Assembly: GCA_016463365.1 (NCBI GenBank)
Contig: JAEMRJ010000008.1
Coordinates: forward strand, 1-36,077
DNA: 36,077 nucleotides
Origin: Thermoleophilaceae bacterium
GTDB taxonomy: Bacteria > Actinomycetota > Thermoleophilia > Solirubrobacterales > JACPNS01
Direction: 5' to 3'
How positions within the stretch are numbered: the stretch's first letter is position 1; every line of letters begins with the position of its first letter. Below are positions 23,806-31,215 of the stretch, one piece after another. The notes under the pieces were generated by a model. The model saw nothing but the letters and a program-made list of their open reading frames with translations. It did not search any database and had not been told where the DNA came from. Position numbers and translations under genes: made by a program.

Positions 23806-25314
23806 ATGAGCATCGAAACCCAGACCAACACGCCCGGCGAGGCCGGCGGCAGCCGCAAGCCGCCCTCAACGATCTTTGACGTGATCGGGGTGCTGCGCCG
23901 TCACTGGATTCTGATCGTGCTGCTGACCGTGATCGGCGGTCTCGCCGCCTTCGCCTACACAGTGCGCCAGGAAAAGGTCTACGAGGCCGTCGCGACCACC
24001 CTCGTGCAGCGCCAGTCGCTGGCAAAGAGCCTCAACAACATCATCGACCCGGGCGCGCAGGTCAACGAAGGTCCTCGGGTGCTCGAGGCGCAGGCCAAGC
24101 TCGCCAAATCCCCCGAGGTCGCCGCCGCGACCCTGGCCGCAGTTCCGGGCACGGGGCTTGATGTCAACCAGCTGCTCGCCAGCGTCGAGGTGACGCCCGA
24201 CGTCAACGGCGACCTGCTCGATTTCGCACTCACCAACGGTGACGGCGACACGGCCGTGAAACTCGTCAACGAGTATGTCGATCAGTACGTCATCTACTCA
24301 TCCAAGGTTGCCAAGCAGTCGGCCGTAGAGGCCACCGTGACCGTTCGCAAACAACTGCGCCAGCTCGAACGCGACGGCTCCCGCGACACCCAGGGCTACC
24401 AGCAGCTCCAGCGCAACCTCGACTCGCTGCGATCGATCACCTCCCTGAGCACCCCGACCGCTCAGGTGATCGCCAAGGCGACCGGCTACGAGAAAACCAA
24501 GCCAAAGATGCTGATCGCACTCGTGCTCGGCTTCGTCCTCGGCCTTGCCATCGGACTTGGCGCGGCTTTCCTGCTGGACGCTCTGGACGGACGTGTGCGC
24601 TCACCGGTCGCGATAGCGGAATACCTGGGGATGCCCCTGCTCGCAGTCATGCCGGCCGGGCGGCGGGCGAGCGGGCCGATCACCGGTGCCAGGCACGACG
24701 AGGCCAGCGAAGAGGCCTGCCGCGTCCTGCTGGCGGCGATCGAAGGCGCCGAGGGCGGCGGACCTGTCGGAAGCCTGCTGGTGACCGGAGTCGCCAACCC
24801 TTCCACCTACTCAAGCATCGCCGCAAACCTTGCGCTGGTCAGTGCCCGCGCCGGTCGCGACACAGTCCTGCTCGACGTCGGCTTTCGCAACGCCAGCCTG
24901 ACCCGGCTGATGGGCGTCAATTCCCATCTGGGCACATTGGACATCCTGCTCGGCGGCGCTTCAGTCGCTGACGCTTCGTTGCCGATGGGCAACGAGGGCT
25001 CGGGCCTGGCCGGTCGTCTGCGGATGATTCCGATCGGCAAGAACTCAGCCGACGCGACGAGTCTGATCGGCTCGCTGGCGGTGAAGGAGCTGATCGGCCG
25101 CCTTACCGCGAACGACACGCTCGTGATCGTCGATGCCGGGGCAACACTGGACGCAAGTGAGGCGGTTTCGGCTTCAGGCTTTGTCGACAACGTCCTGTTT
25201 GTGGCCGCAACCGACGACGCCAAGCACGAGGCTCTGGCCGACGCCCGCCGGCGGCTTGATCTGATTTCCGCGAGGCCGATCGGCGTCGCGGTCATCGAAG
25301 TGCCGCAGCAGTAG
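23806..25314 (+). CDS. Wzz-like co-polymerase with a degenerate BY-kinase domain (probable pseudokinase)
   Basis: A 502-residue protein with the same architecture as the BY-kinase at 15695-17317: TM1 at about 35-51, Wzz-type extracytoplasmic domain, TM2 at about 236-257, then a P-loop-fold domain. The Walker A position reads TGVANPSTYSS at 327-337, with no GK[ST]. Walker A' reads VLLDVGFR at 354-361, lacking the second aspartate. Walker B LVIVD (439-443) remains. There is no C-terminal tyrosine cluster. The frame is intact and codon use normal, so this is a maintained gene, not decay. It probably acts as a chain-length regulator without kinase activity, or as a partner of the active kinase (inference). 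Confidence 0.88.
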   Translation: MSIETQTNTPGEAGGSRKPPSTIFDVIGVLRRHWILIVLLTVIGGLAAFAYTVRQEKVYEAVATTLVQRQSLAKSLNNIIDPGAQVNEGPRVLEAQAKLAKSPEVAAATLAAVPGTGLDVNQLLASVEVTPDVNGDLLDFALTNGDGDTAVKLVNEYVDQYVIYSSKVAKQSAVEATVTVRKQLRQLERDGSRDTQGYQQLQRNLDSLRSITSLSTPTAQVIAKATGYEKTKPKMLIALVLGFVLGLAIGLGAAFLLDALDGRVRSPVAIAEYLGMPLLAVMPAGRRASGPITGARHDEASEEACRVLLAAIEGAEGGGPVGSLLVTGVANPSTYSSIAANLALVSARAGRDTVLLDVGFRNASLTRLMGVNSHLGTLDILLGGASVADASLPMGNEGSGLAGRLRMIPIGKNSADATSLIGSLAVKELIGRLTANDTLVIVDAGATLDASEAVSASGFVDNVLFVAATDDAKHEALADARRRLDLISARPIGVAVIEVPQQ

Positions 25315-25317
25315 CGC

Positions 25318-26535
25318 TCAGCCGGCTGGCTGCTGTTGGTAGACGCGGACGTAGTCGGTCAACAGGCTGACACCGTCCGGCGTGTTGTGGCCCTTGCCGA
25401 GCGCCTGCTGGATGATCAGGTACATCGCCTCGTGCGGGACTGCATCGCCGGTGAACGTCGGGCCGGCTACGCCATCGATGAAAGACTGCACGCCGATCTC
25501 GTTCCATAGCATCCCGTAGGTGTGCCACTCGTCAGTCAGGAGCCTGTCAGAAGACCACGCGGACTGGTACCGGTGATCGGCCTGGGTGCCCCAGTGGGTT
25601 GACAGATAGGCGTGCTTGTCGGTGTCGGAATCGAAGAACTCGAAGATGTCGATCTCTGGCGGCCAACCAACCTGGCTCGGAAGCATCCAGAATGCCGGCC
25701 AGCAGCCGTCACAGGCGGGCACCCGCATGCGCGCTTCGACGTAGCCGTACTTGAAGCTGAAGCGCTTGTTGGTGTTGACCATGCCGGTCGTGTAGTTGGA
25801 GCCGTCGAGCGCGCGTTGTTTGCGGATCGTCTGGACGAGGTTTCCGCTGGAGACGGTCGTGTTGGCGGGCATGTAGAAATCGTCTTCAAGGTTGCTGTAC
25901 GCGGTGCCGCCCTTGATCCAGTCGTCGCGCTGGTCATTGAACTTGGTGCGGTCGAGCTGCGTGCCGCTGAACTCGTCGCCGAAGATCTGGGTCCAACCGT
26001 CGGCGCCGCTGAGAATCTCAGGGATCAGTGGCGACGGCTGCGTCGGGACCGGGGCCGGAGGCTCGGGCTTGCTCGGTGCCTTGGAGCCGGACTTCGTCCT
26101 GCCGTTGGCGACGATCACCTTGATCAGCTGAGAATAACTGTAGGAGCGGGATGCCCCGCCCTTGCGGCTCTTGCGCAGGACCGCCTTGACGCGGAAGCGG
26201 TAGTCGCCGTCTTCCAGCTTGGTGGTGTCGACCTTGAAGTGGTACGGAGCGCGACCGTCAACGGCGACGCGCTTCTTCCCGAGCCAGACCTGGACGACTC
26301 TGGTGCGCCGGGCAAGAGCGCTGCCCACTTGCGCCTTGATCACAACGACATCCGAGATCGTCGCTCCCGAGCGCGGCGAGCTGACGGTCACTCCCTCCTC
26401 CGCAACTCCGGCAGAGGCGCCGGGAGCGAAGATGGCCAGGACGGATGCGAGCACAATGAGGGACAGTCCGACGGGCCTGAGAGCTGGGTTCGGAGTGTTT
26501 GACTGTGAGCTGGAACGGAGCGGAGAAGCGAACAT
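25318..26535 (-). CDS. Secreted GH16-family glycoside hydrolase with N-terminal beta-sandwich domain (copy 1)
   Basis: A 405-residue extracellular beta-glycanase-like protein. The signal peptide ends near APGASA. An Ig-like domain follows (VSSPRSGATISDVVVIKAQV to about residue 145), then a Pro/Ser linker and the GH16 jelly-roll. The catalytic motif EIDIFE (E294, D296, E299) matches the family's E-x-D-x-x-E nucleophile/acid-base element. FGDEFSGTQLDRTKFN and KYGYVEARMRVP are conserved GH16 strands. It may trim or release the polymer after export. I chose ATG 26535 because it gives a clean signal peptide; an upstream TTG at 26580 is the alternative. It is convergent with the pseudokinase gene (three-base gap). 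Confidence 0.92.
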   Translation of the reverse strand: MFASPLRSSSQSNTPNPALRPVGLSLIVLASVLAIFAPGASAGVAEEGVTVSSPRSGATISDVVVIKAQVGSALARRTRVVQVWLGKKRVAVDGRAPYHFKVDTTKLEDGDYRFRVKAVLRKSRKGGASRSYSYSQLIKVIVANGRTKSGSKAPSKPEPPAPVPTQPSPLIPEILSGADGWTQIFGDEFSGTQLDRTKFNDQRDDWIKGGTAYSNLEDDFYMPANTTVSSGNLVQTIRKQRALDGSNYTTGMVNTNKRFSFKYGYVEARMRVPACDGCWPAFWMLPSQVGWPPEIDIFEFFDSDTDKHAYLSTHWGTQADHRYQSAWSSDRLLTDEWHTYGMLWNEIGVQSFIDGVAGPTFTGDAVPHEAMYLIIQQALGKGHNTPDGVSLLTDYVRVYQQQPAG

Positions 26536-26636
26536 TGTCCCGCCTGTATCGGCGGACGTTCGATGCTTTCCCCAGCGCAATAAACGCCTGTACTAGACGA
26601 ACGTATTACCCCGGTCCTACCAGTATTTTTGTCGGT

Positions 26637-27830
26637 CTAGGTGCCCGCGGGCTGCCAGACACGCACGTAGTCAGTGCGCATCTGCGATCCGTTGGGCGTC
26701 GCAAGCGTGTTGACGGTCGAGAGCGCGAGAATCAGATACATCGGGACCTGCGGAACCGCGGCGCCGGTCAGGACCGGCCCGGGAACGCCGTCCAGGAAGG
26801 GTTGGATCTTGTCTCCGGTCCAGAGGAATCCGTACGTGTGCCAACTGTCGGTGTAGTCGGTCGTCGTGCCGCAGGGCGTCGTGTAGTAGTAGAGCTCAGA
26901 CTGCAGGCCGGTCGCGTCTCTCCAGTGGCTTGCGACAAATGGCCTGCGTTCGGCTGCGGCTGTGTCGATGAACTCGAACATGTCGACCTCAGGCGGCCAG
27001 GTGTTGATGGTTGGCAGCGTCCAGAAGACGGGCCAGCAACCGAGACAGCTCGGAACCCGCACGCGGGCCTCGATGTAGCCGTACTTGAAACCGAAGCGCT
27101 TGTCCGTGTTGACCATGCCGGTGGTGCGAGGAAAGCTGGCGGGCACATACCTTGGATCGCCGGCAAGCTCTTCCTTGACGGTCAGGTTCAGTGAGCCCTT
27201 GCTGACAGTCGTGTTCTCGGACCTGTAGAAAGCACCCTCGCGGTCGTTGTACGGCTGTCCGCCGATGATCCAGTCATCGCGCTGGTCATTCCACTTTGTG
27301 CGGTCGAGCGCCGTGCCGTTGAACTCGTCGCGAAACTTCAACTGGTAATTCTGCTTCTTCAGGTCTGCAATCGGGCCGGGCAGCGCGAGCTTCTTGTTTG
27401 CCACAGTCCTGACGCCTTTGTTCTTGACGTTCACGTAGACAGCGCGCAGGAACTCACAGACCTTCCGGTCGGGACCTTTGCCGCTTTTCGACTTGACAAG
27501 CAGGCTGACGCGAAATGTGTGCTGGCCGTTGGTCAACTTGCGCGTGTCGACATTCAAGGAATAGGGCGGCTTGCGGTCTGTACCGACGCGATCGCCGTCG
27601 ACCCAGAACTCGATGCCCCACGCACGTCGTTGGAGGTTCTTCTCCAGCAGTGCCGAGAACTTGACCTTCTTCTTGACCGTCTTGTTGTTCGCCGGCGAGG
27701 CCAGCACAAACGTGTTGGACCGCGCTTCGGCCGAACCGGCACCAAGAGCAAGCACCAGGGCAGTCGCGAGCAGACTCAGCGCCAGAACGCGGAAAAGGGC
27801 ATGCACGGCTGGATGCCGTGCGCTGCCCAT
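26637..27830 (-). CDS. Secreted GH16-family glycoside hydrolase with N-terminal beta-sandwich domain (copy 2)
   Basis: A paralogue of the adjacent GH16 gene with the same domain order: signal peptide (ending GAGSAEA), Ig-like domain (VLASPANNKTVKKKVKFSALL onward), linker and GH16 catalytic domain. The catalytic motif is EVDMFE, preceded by the conserved WPP, and RDEFNGTALDRTKWNDQRDDW closely matches copy 1. Both copies have the paired cysteines in CxGCWP. The ATG at 27830 (397 residues) gives a canonical signal peptide; in-frame ATGs at 27869 and 27878 would add a polar extension, and 27878 lies only four bases from the predicted -10. The two genes are separated by 101 bases and clearly arose by tandem duplication. 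Confidence 0.92.
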   Translation of the reverse strand: MGSARHPAVHALFRVLALSLLATALVLALGAGSAEARSNTFVLASPANNKTVKKKVKFSALLEKNLQRRAWGIEFWVDGDRVGTDRKPPYSLNVDTRKLTNGQHTFRVSLLVKSKSGKGPDRKVCEFLRAVYVNVKNKGVRTVANKKLALPGPIADLKKQNYQLKFRDEFNGTALDRTKWNDQRDDWIIGGQPYNDREGAFYRSENTTVSKGSLNLTVKEELAGDPRYVPASFPRTTGMVNTDKRFGFKYGYIEARVRVPSCLGCWPVFWTLPTINTWPPEVDMFEFIDTAAAERRPFVASHWRDATGLQSELYYYTTPCGTTTDYTDSWHTYGFLWTGDKIQPFLDGVPGPVLTGAAVPQVPMYLILALSTVNTLATPNGSQMRTDYVRVWQPAGT

Positions 27831-27882
27831 AAACCGATCTATGCCAAAAATTGTGTAAGTTGGGGTCATTGTGCGCATCTAA

Positions 27883-27911
27883 GAAGTAGCGGAGGTTTGC
27901 TCGGCTGTCAA
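27883..27911 (-). promoter_or_regulatory. Promoter TTGACA-17-TACTTC for the GH16 copy 2 gene
   Basis: A perfect TTGACA (27911-27906) is followed after 17 bases by TACTTC (27888-27883) on the minus strand. The -35 is consensus; the -10 is weak because it lacks the final T. It faces away from the plus-strand promoter at 27928-27955, with 16 bases between the two -35 elements. Confidence 0.5.
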
Positions 27912-27927
27912 GTTTTCGCTACCGCAC

Positions 27928-27955
27928 TTGCCAAATCTAAAACCGCAACTATGCT
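27928..27955 (+). promoter_or_regulatory. Promoter TTGCCA-16-TATGCT for the WcaI-like glycosyltransferase
   Basis: TTGCCA (27928-27933, five of six consensus bases) and TATGCT (27950-27955) are 16 bases apart. The inferred start is near 27962, giving a leader of about 57 bases that includes a run of nine T (27979-27987) before the ATG at 28019. Confidence 0.55.
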
Positions 27956-27965
27956 GATGTTGCGG
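27943..27965. promoter_or_regulatory. Inverted repeat CCGCAAC-N9-GTTGCGG framing the -10 element
   Basis: CCGCAAC (27943-27949) and its exact reverse complement GTTGCGG (27959-27965) enclose nine bases that contain the -10 hexamer TATGCT. A dimeric repressor bound here would block the plus-strand promoter. The position is what one expects of an operator; the regulator is unknown. Confidence 0.5.
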
Positions 27966-28018
27966 CTCTGCTCGGAAGTTTTTTTTTGGAAATCTACCTC
28001 GGCCGCAGAAAACTCAGG

Positions 28019-29368
28019 ATGAGAATTCAACTTTGGAGCTACAACTACGCCCCTGAGCCGACCGGAATCGGCCCTGTGAGCGCAACCTGGGCCAAGGCAA
28101 TGACTGCCCTGGGCCACGACGTCACTGTTGTTGCGGCGCACGCGCACTACCCCGAGCCGGTCTGGGGCAAGAGCCTGCGGCCGACCAGGACCACCACGGA
28201 CGGCGTCGATGTCATCCGCCTTCCGCTCTGGATCGGTCGCGGCACGGCCAAAGAGCGCATGCGCCAGGACGCCTCGTTCTCGGCAGCACTCATGGCAGCA
28301 CTCCCCTCGCTCCCCCGGGCCGACGCCCGCGTGGTCGTCTCTCCGTGCTTCCCCGCGCTGGCCACCGCGATCGCCGCGTCGAAGCTGGACAAGACGCCTT
28401 GGATGCTCTGGGTGCAGGACATCCTCCCTGACGGCGCCGTGGACACAGGGCTGCTCAATGAAAAGAGCCTGCCCGCCCGCTTCTCGCGCAAGCTCGAACT
28501 CGCCGCCTACAAAAGCGCGGAGCGCGTCGTGGTGATCTCAGACAACTTCAAGTCGAACCTGACAAAGAAAAAAGTGCCGTCGTCGAAGCTCAGCCGCGTC
28601 TACAACCCGGCGACCGTCGACATCGCCGACCTGCCTCGTACCGATTTCAGCGGAGCGCCGAAGATTCTCGTGATGGGCAACATCGGGCACTCGCAGGGCC
28701 TGGTCAACGTCGTCAAGGAGTTCGAGTCGTCTGATCGACTGCGCGACCTCGACGCCAGGCTCGTGATCACCGGCACCGGCGTGGCAGCTGAAGAGCTGCG
28801 CGCCTCGATCACCACCGACCGCGTGGAGATGCTCGGTCTGGTCAGCGACGAACGGCTCAAAGAAGAGCTGAGCACGGCCACCTTCGGGCTGGTCAGCCAG
28901 CTCGACACGCTGCCCGAATTCAACTTCCCGTCCAAGCTGATGAACTACCTGGCCCATGCGCTGCCGGTGATCGCGTCTGTCGGCCCCGAGTCCGAAGTCG
29001 CATCCGTGATCAACGAGACCGAGGCCGGCTGGGTCGTCGACAACAGCAAACCCGGCGCCCTGGCAGCCACGATCGCAGCTGCGCTTGAGCTGCCCGGCGA
29101 GCTCGAGGTGCGCTCGGCCGCCGCGCATCGCTTCGCGACCGCCAACCTGACCCCCGCAGCCTTCGCATCTGCTTTTGAAGAGCAGCTCGAGGACATGCTC
29201 GGCATCGCGCCGAAGCCGACCCGCGTGCCCGTACCGGTGCCCGTGGGGGAGCAGGTTGCCACGCATCACGCGCGTCGGCAACGCCGCATCACTGACCGCG
29301 AGCAGTCAAACACGCGGTCGCGTGATGCGGTCGGTGTGGTGCATCGACGCGCTGCTACCCACGAGTAG
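28019..29368 (+). CDS. Family 4 glycosyltransferase, WcaI/WbuB-like (third copy)
   Basis: A 449-residue GT-B transferase. It opens MRIQLWSYNYAPEPTGIG, the N-terminal signature of WcaI/WbuB-type colanic-acid and O-antigen transferases, with HAHYPEPVW shortly after. The donor domain has ILVMGNIGHSQGLVNVV, LVITGTG and FNFPSKLMNYLAHALPVI in place of a strict E-x7-E. ATG 28019 is preferred to TTG 27986; it overlaps as ATGA the stop of a 23-codon upstream ORF. The last 45 or so residues (after VPVPVPVGEQ) are basic and low-complexity, unlike the family, and are encoded by a region dominated by a long inverted repeat at 29284-29330. Confidence 0.9.
   Translation: MRIQLWSYNYAPEPTGIGPVSATWAKAMTALGHDVTVVAAHAHYPEPVWGKSLRPTRTTTDGVDVIRLPLWIGRGTAKERMRQDASFSAALMAALPSLPRADARVVVSPCFPALATAIAASKLDKTPWMLWVQDILPDGAVDTGLLNEKSLPARFSRKLELAAYKSAERVVVISDNFKSNLTKKKVPSSKLSRVYNPATVDIADLPRTDFSGAPKILVMGNIGHSQGLVNVVKEFESSDRLRDLDARLVITGTGVAAEELRASITTDRVEMLGLVSDERLKEELSTATFGLVSQLDTLPEFNFPSKLMNYLAHALPVIASVGPESEVASVINETEAGWVVDNSKPGALAATIAAALELPGELEVRSAAAHRFATANLTPAAFASAFEEQLEDMLGIAPKPTRVPVPVPVGEQVATHHARRQRRITDREQSNTRSRDAVGVVHRRAATHE
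29284..29330. repeat. Long inverted repeat (hairpin) inside the 3' end of the WcaI-like gene
   Basis: The left arm is CCGCATCAC (29284-29292), one base, GACCGCG (29294-29300); a 12-base loop follows; the right arm is CGCGGTC (29313-29319), two bases, GTGATGCGG (29322-29330). All 16 arm positions pair. Further out, GCGCGTC (29270-29276) pairs with GACGCGC (29346-29352). No T tract follows. It ends 36 bases before the stop triplet. Confidence 0.85.
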
Positions 29369-29457
29369 AGCGAAAGTATTCAACACGCAGGAAGTGTCTC
29401 AAAATCGTTTGCGACAGGTGGCAATTTTGTTTCATCGGTACTAGGATTCAAAAGAAC

Positions 29458-29550
29458 ACGTTGACCGAGTCACTGATGACGAATTTCAACGTATCTCGGT
29501 AGGACCAGAACACATACAAATGAAGGTTCTCAGCGCGCTTCTGGCGCGCT
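29458..29550. repeat. Two inverted repeats in the spacer before wbaP copy 2
   Basis: The 230-base gap 29369-29598 holds no gene I can support. It contains ACGTTGA (29458-29464) with its exact complement TCAACGT (29486-29492), 21 bases apart, and a tight hairpin AGCGCGC, 5-base loop, GCGCGCT (29532-29550) followed by TTTC. The first could be a regulator site; the second could be a leader hairpin or a weak terminator for the upstream gene. I found no convincing promoter here. Confidence 0.5.
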
Positions 29551-29598
29551 TTCAAAAGGGAAACTTCACGGACGTCCAAAACGGGCAGGAAGGCCCGA

Positions 29599-31197
29599 TT
29601 GAAAGTTATGGCGAACGAACCGAACACAGCTTCGCAGCGCGAATTTTCGACTGACTTCGACATCAGCAGCCTCACCGGTGGCTTTGATCCGGAGACGCTG
29701 TTCAACGATTACGTTCCGGACGAAGCGGTCGCAGCAGACGCTCCCGCTCCGACGCGCCTTGATGAGGCCTACCGCCATGAGTTCGAGCTGCTAGACCAGC
29801 CTGACGCGCTTGCTGAAGACCACCCGTCGCGCGTCAGCGACACGGTGTTGCGCCGCGCACTGGCAGTGTCCGACCTGATCGGCGTCGCCGCCGCGTTCGC
29901 GCTCACGTCGGCGCTTTTTGCAACTTTCCAGCTGGACCTCATGACCGTCGCCATCCTCGTGCTCGTCGTGCCGGTCATGAAGTTGATCGAGCTCTACGAC
30001 CGCGACGCCAATCTTCTGCACAAGACCACGCTCGACGACGTGCCGCGCATCTTTGCCGCGTCGATGCTTTTCACGCTGATCGCCTACTCGACCCGTGACC
30101 TGGTCAACGACGGCTCCGTTCCGATCGCCTCAATGTCAATGCTGCTGCTCTGCGCCAGCATGTCGATTTTCATCACGCTCTTCCGCCGCACCACACGTAC
30201 CGTCGTGCGGGCGATGACCCCCGAGGAGCGGCTGCTTGTGATCGGCGGCTCGGAAGACGCCGAGCGGCTGCGGTACCGCCTCGAGAAGAGCGTCACCATC
30301 AACGCCCGCGTGATCGCTCGCGTGCCGATCGCCTTTGCCGAACTGCCCTATGGACCTTCGCGACTGCTGAGCCGCCCCCGTGATCTTGAACGCGAGGTCC
30401 GCGCTCACCAGATCGACCGCGTCGTGATCATGCCCGGTCAGCGCCACTCCAACGAAGTGGCTGACCTGATCCGCACGATCCGCAGCATCGGCGTAAAATT
30501 GAATGTCCTGCCCAATGCCGGCGATGCAATCGGTGCCGTGACCCTGACCGACGACGTCGAGGGCATTCAGATGCTGGCGATCCGGGACACGCAGATGTCG
30601 GGCTCGTCTCGCCTGCTCAAGCGATCGATGGACGTTTGCGGCGCATTCTTCGGCCTGCTTCTGCTTTCGCCGCTGCTGCTGACTGTTGCGATCTTGATCA
30701 AGCTCGACTCGCCCGGGCCGGTGTTCTACCGCCAGAAGCGGATCGGCCGCGACGGCAAGACCTTTGAGATGATCAAGTTCCGCTCGATGGTTGTCGGCGC
30801 CGACGCCCAGAAGAGCGAGCTCGCACACCTCAGCCAGACTGACGTGATGTTCAAAATCGAAGATGACCCGCGCATCACCCGCATCGGCTCTTTCATCCGC
30901 AAGTCCTCGATCGACGAGCTGCCGCAGCTTGCGAACATCCTGCGCGGTGACATGAGCCTCGTCGGCCCGCGCCCGCTGGTCCCGGAAGAGGACGCCGCGA
31001 TCACCGGCTGGTACCGCCGCCGCAGCCAGATCACGCCCGGCGCAACCGGGGTCTGGCAGTTGCTGGGCAAGGTGCGTATACCGATCGATGAGATGGCCAA
31101 GCTCGACTACATGTATGTCGCCAACTGGTCGCTGTGGTCGGACATCAAGATCATCACCCGCACCGTCACGCACGTTGTACTGCGCCGCGGCCTCTGA
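29599..31197 (+). CDS. Undecaprenyl-phosphate sugar phosphotransferase (WbaP/WcaJ-like), second copy
   Basis: A 532-residue paralogue of the priming transferase at 13348-14826. It has an acidic, probably disordered N terminus of about 80 residues, four N-terminal hydrophobic helices (LIGVAAAFALTSALFATF onward), the central domain ERLLVIGGSEDAERLRYRL, and a catalytic domain with KRSMDVCGAFFGLLLL, KRIGRDGKTFEMIKFRSM, SSIDELPQLANILRGDMS and the VGPRPL block. All catalytic blocks are intact. The TTG at 29599 has AGGAAGG at 5-base spacing and is taken as start; an ATG at 29608 is nine bases on but too far from that site. It converges on radA with an 18-base gap. Confidence 0.92.
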   Translation: MKVMANEPNTASQREFSTDFDISSLTGGFDPETLFNDYVPDEAVAADAPAPTRLDEAYRHEFELLDQPDALAEDHPSRVSDTVLRRALAVSDLIGVAAAFALTSALFATFQLDLMTVAILVLVVPVMKLIELYDRDANLLHKTTLDDVPRIFAASMLFTLIAYSTRDLVNDGSVPIASMSMLLLCASMSIFITLFRRTTRTVVRAMTPEERLLVIGGSEDAERLRYRLEKSVTINARVIARVPIAFAELPYGPSRLLSRPRDLEREVRAHQIDRVVIMPGQRHSNEVADLIRTIRSIGVKLNVLPNAGDAIGAVTLTDDVEGIQMLAIRDTQMSGSSRLLKRSMDVCGAFFGLLLLSPLLLTVAILIKLDSPGPVFYRQKRIGRDGKTFEMIKFRSMVVGADAQKSELAHLSQTDVMFKIEDDPRITRIGSFIRKSSIDELPQLANILRGDMSLVGPRPLVPEEDAAITGWYRRRSQITPGATGVWQLLGKVRIPIDEMAKLDYMYVANWSLWSDIKIITRTVTHVVLRRGL

Positions 31198-31215
31198 GGC
31201 CGCCCCCCGCAACAG

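Noticed and set aside
26580..26641. CTAGAC and GTCTAG pair between the two GH16 genes as a terminator or operator
   Set aside because: Only six bases per arm and about 36 apart, with no T tract or promoter alignment; chance is likely.
29520..29654. 44-codon ORF beginning MKVLSALLARF that overlaps the start of the second wbaP gene in another frame
   Set aside because: It overlaps the real gene, has no ribosome site, and its codons do not show the G/C third-position pattern of true genes here.
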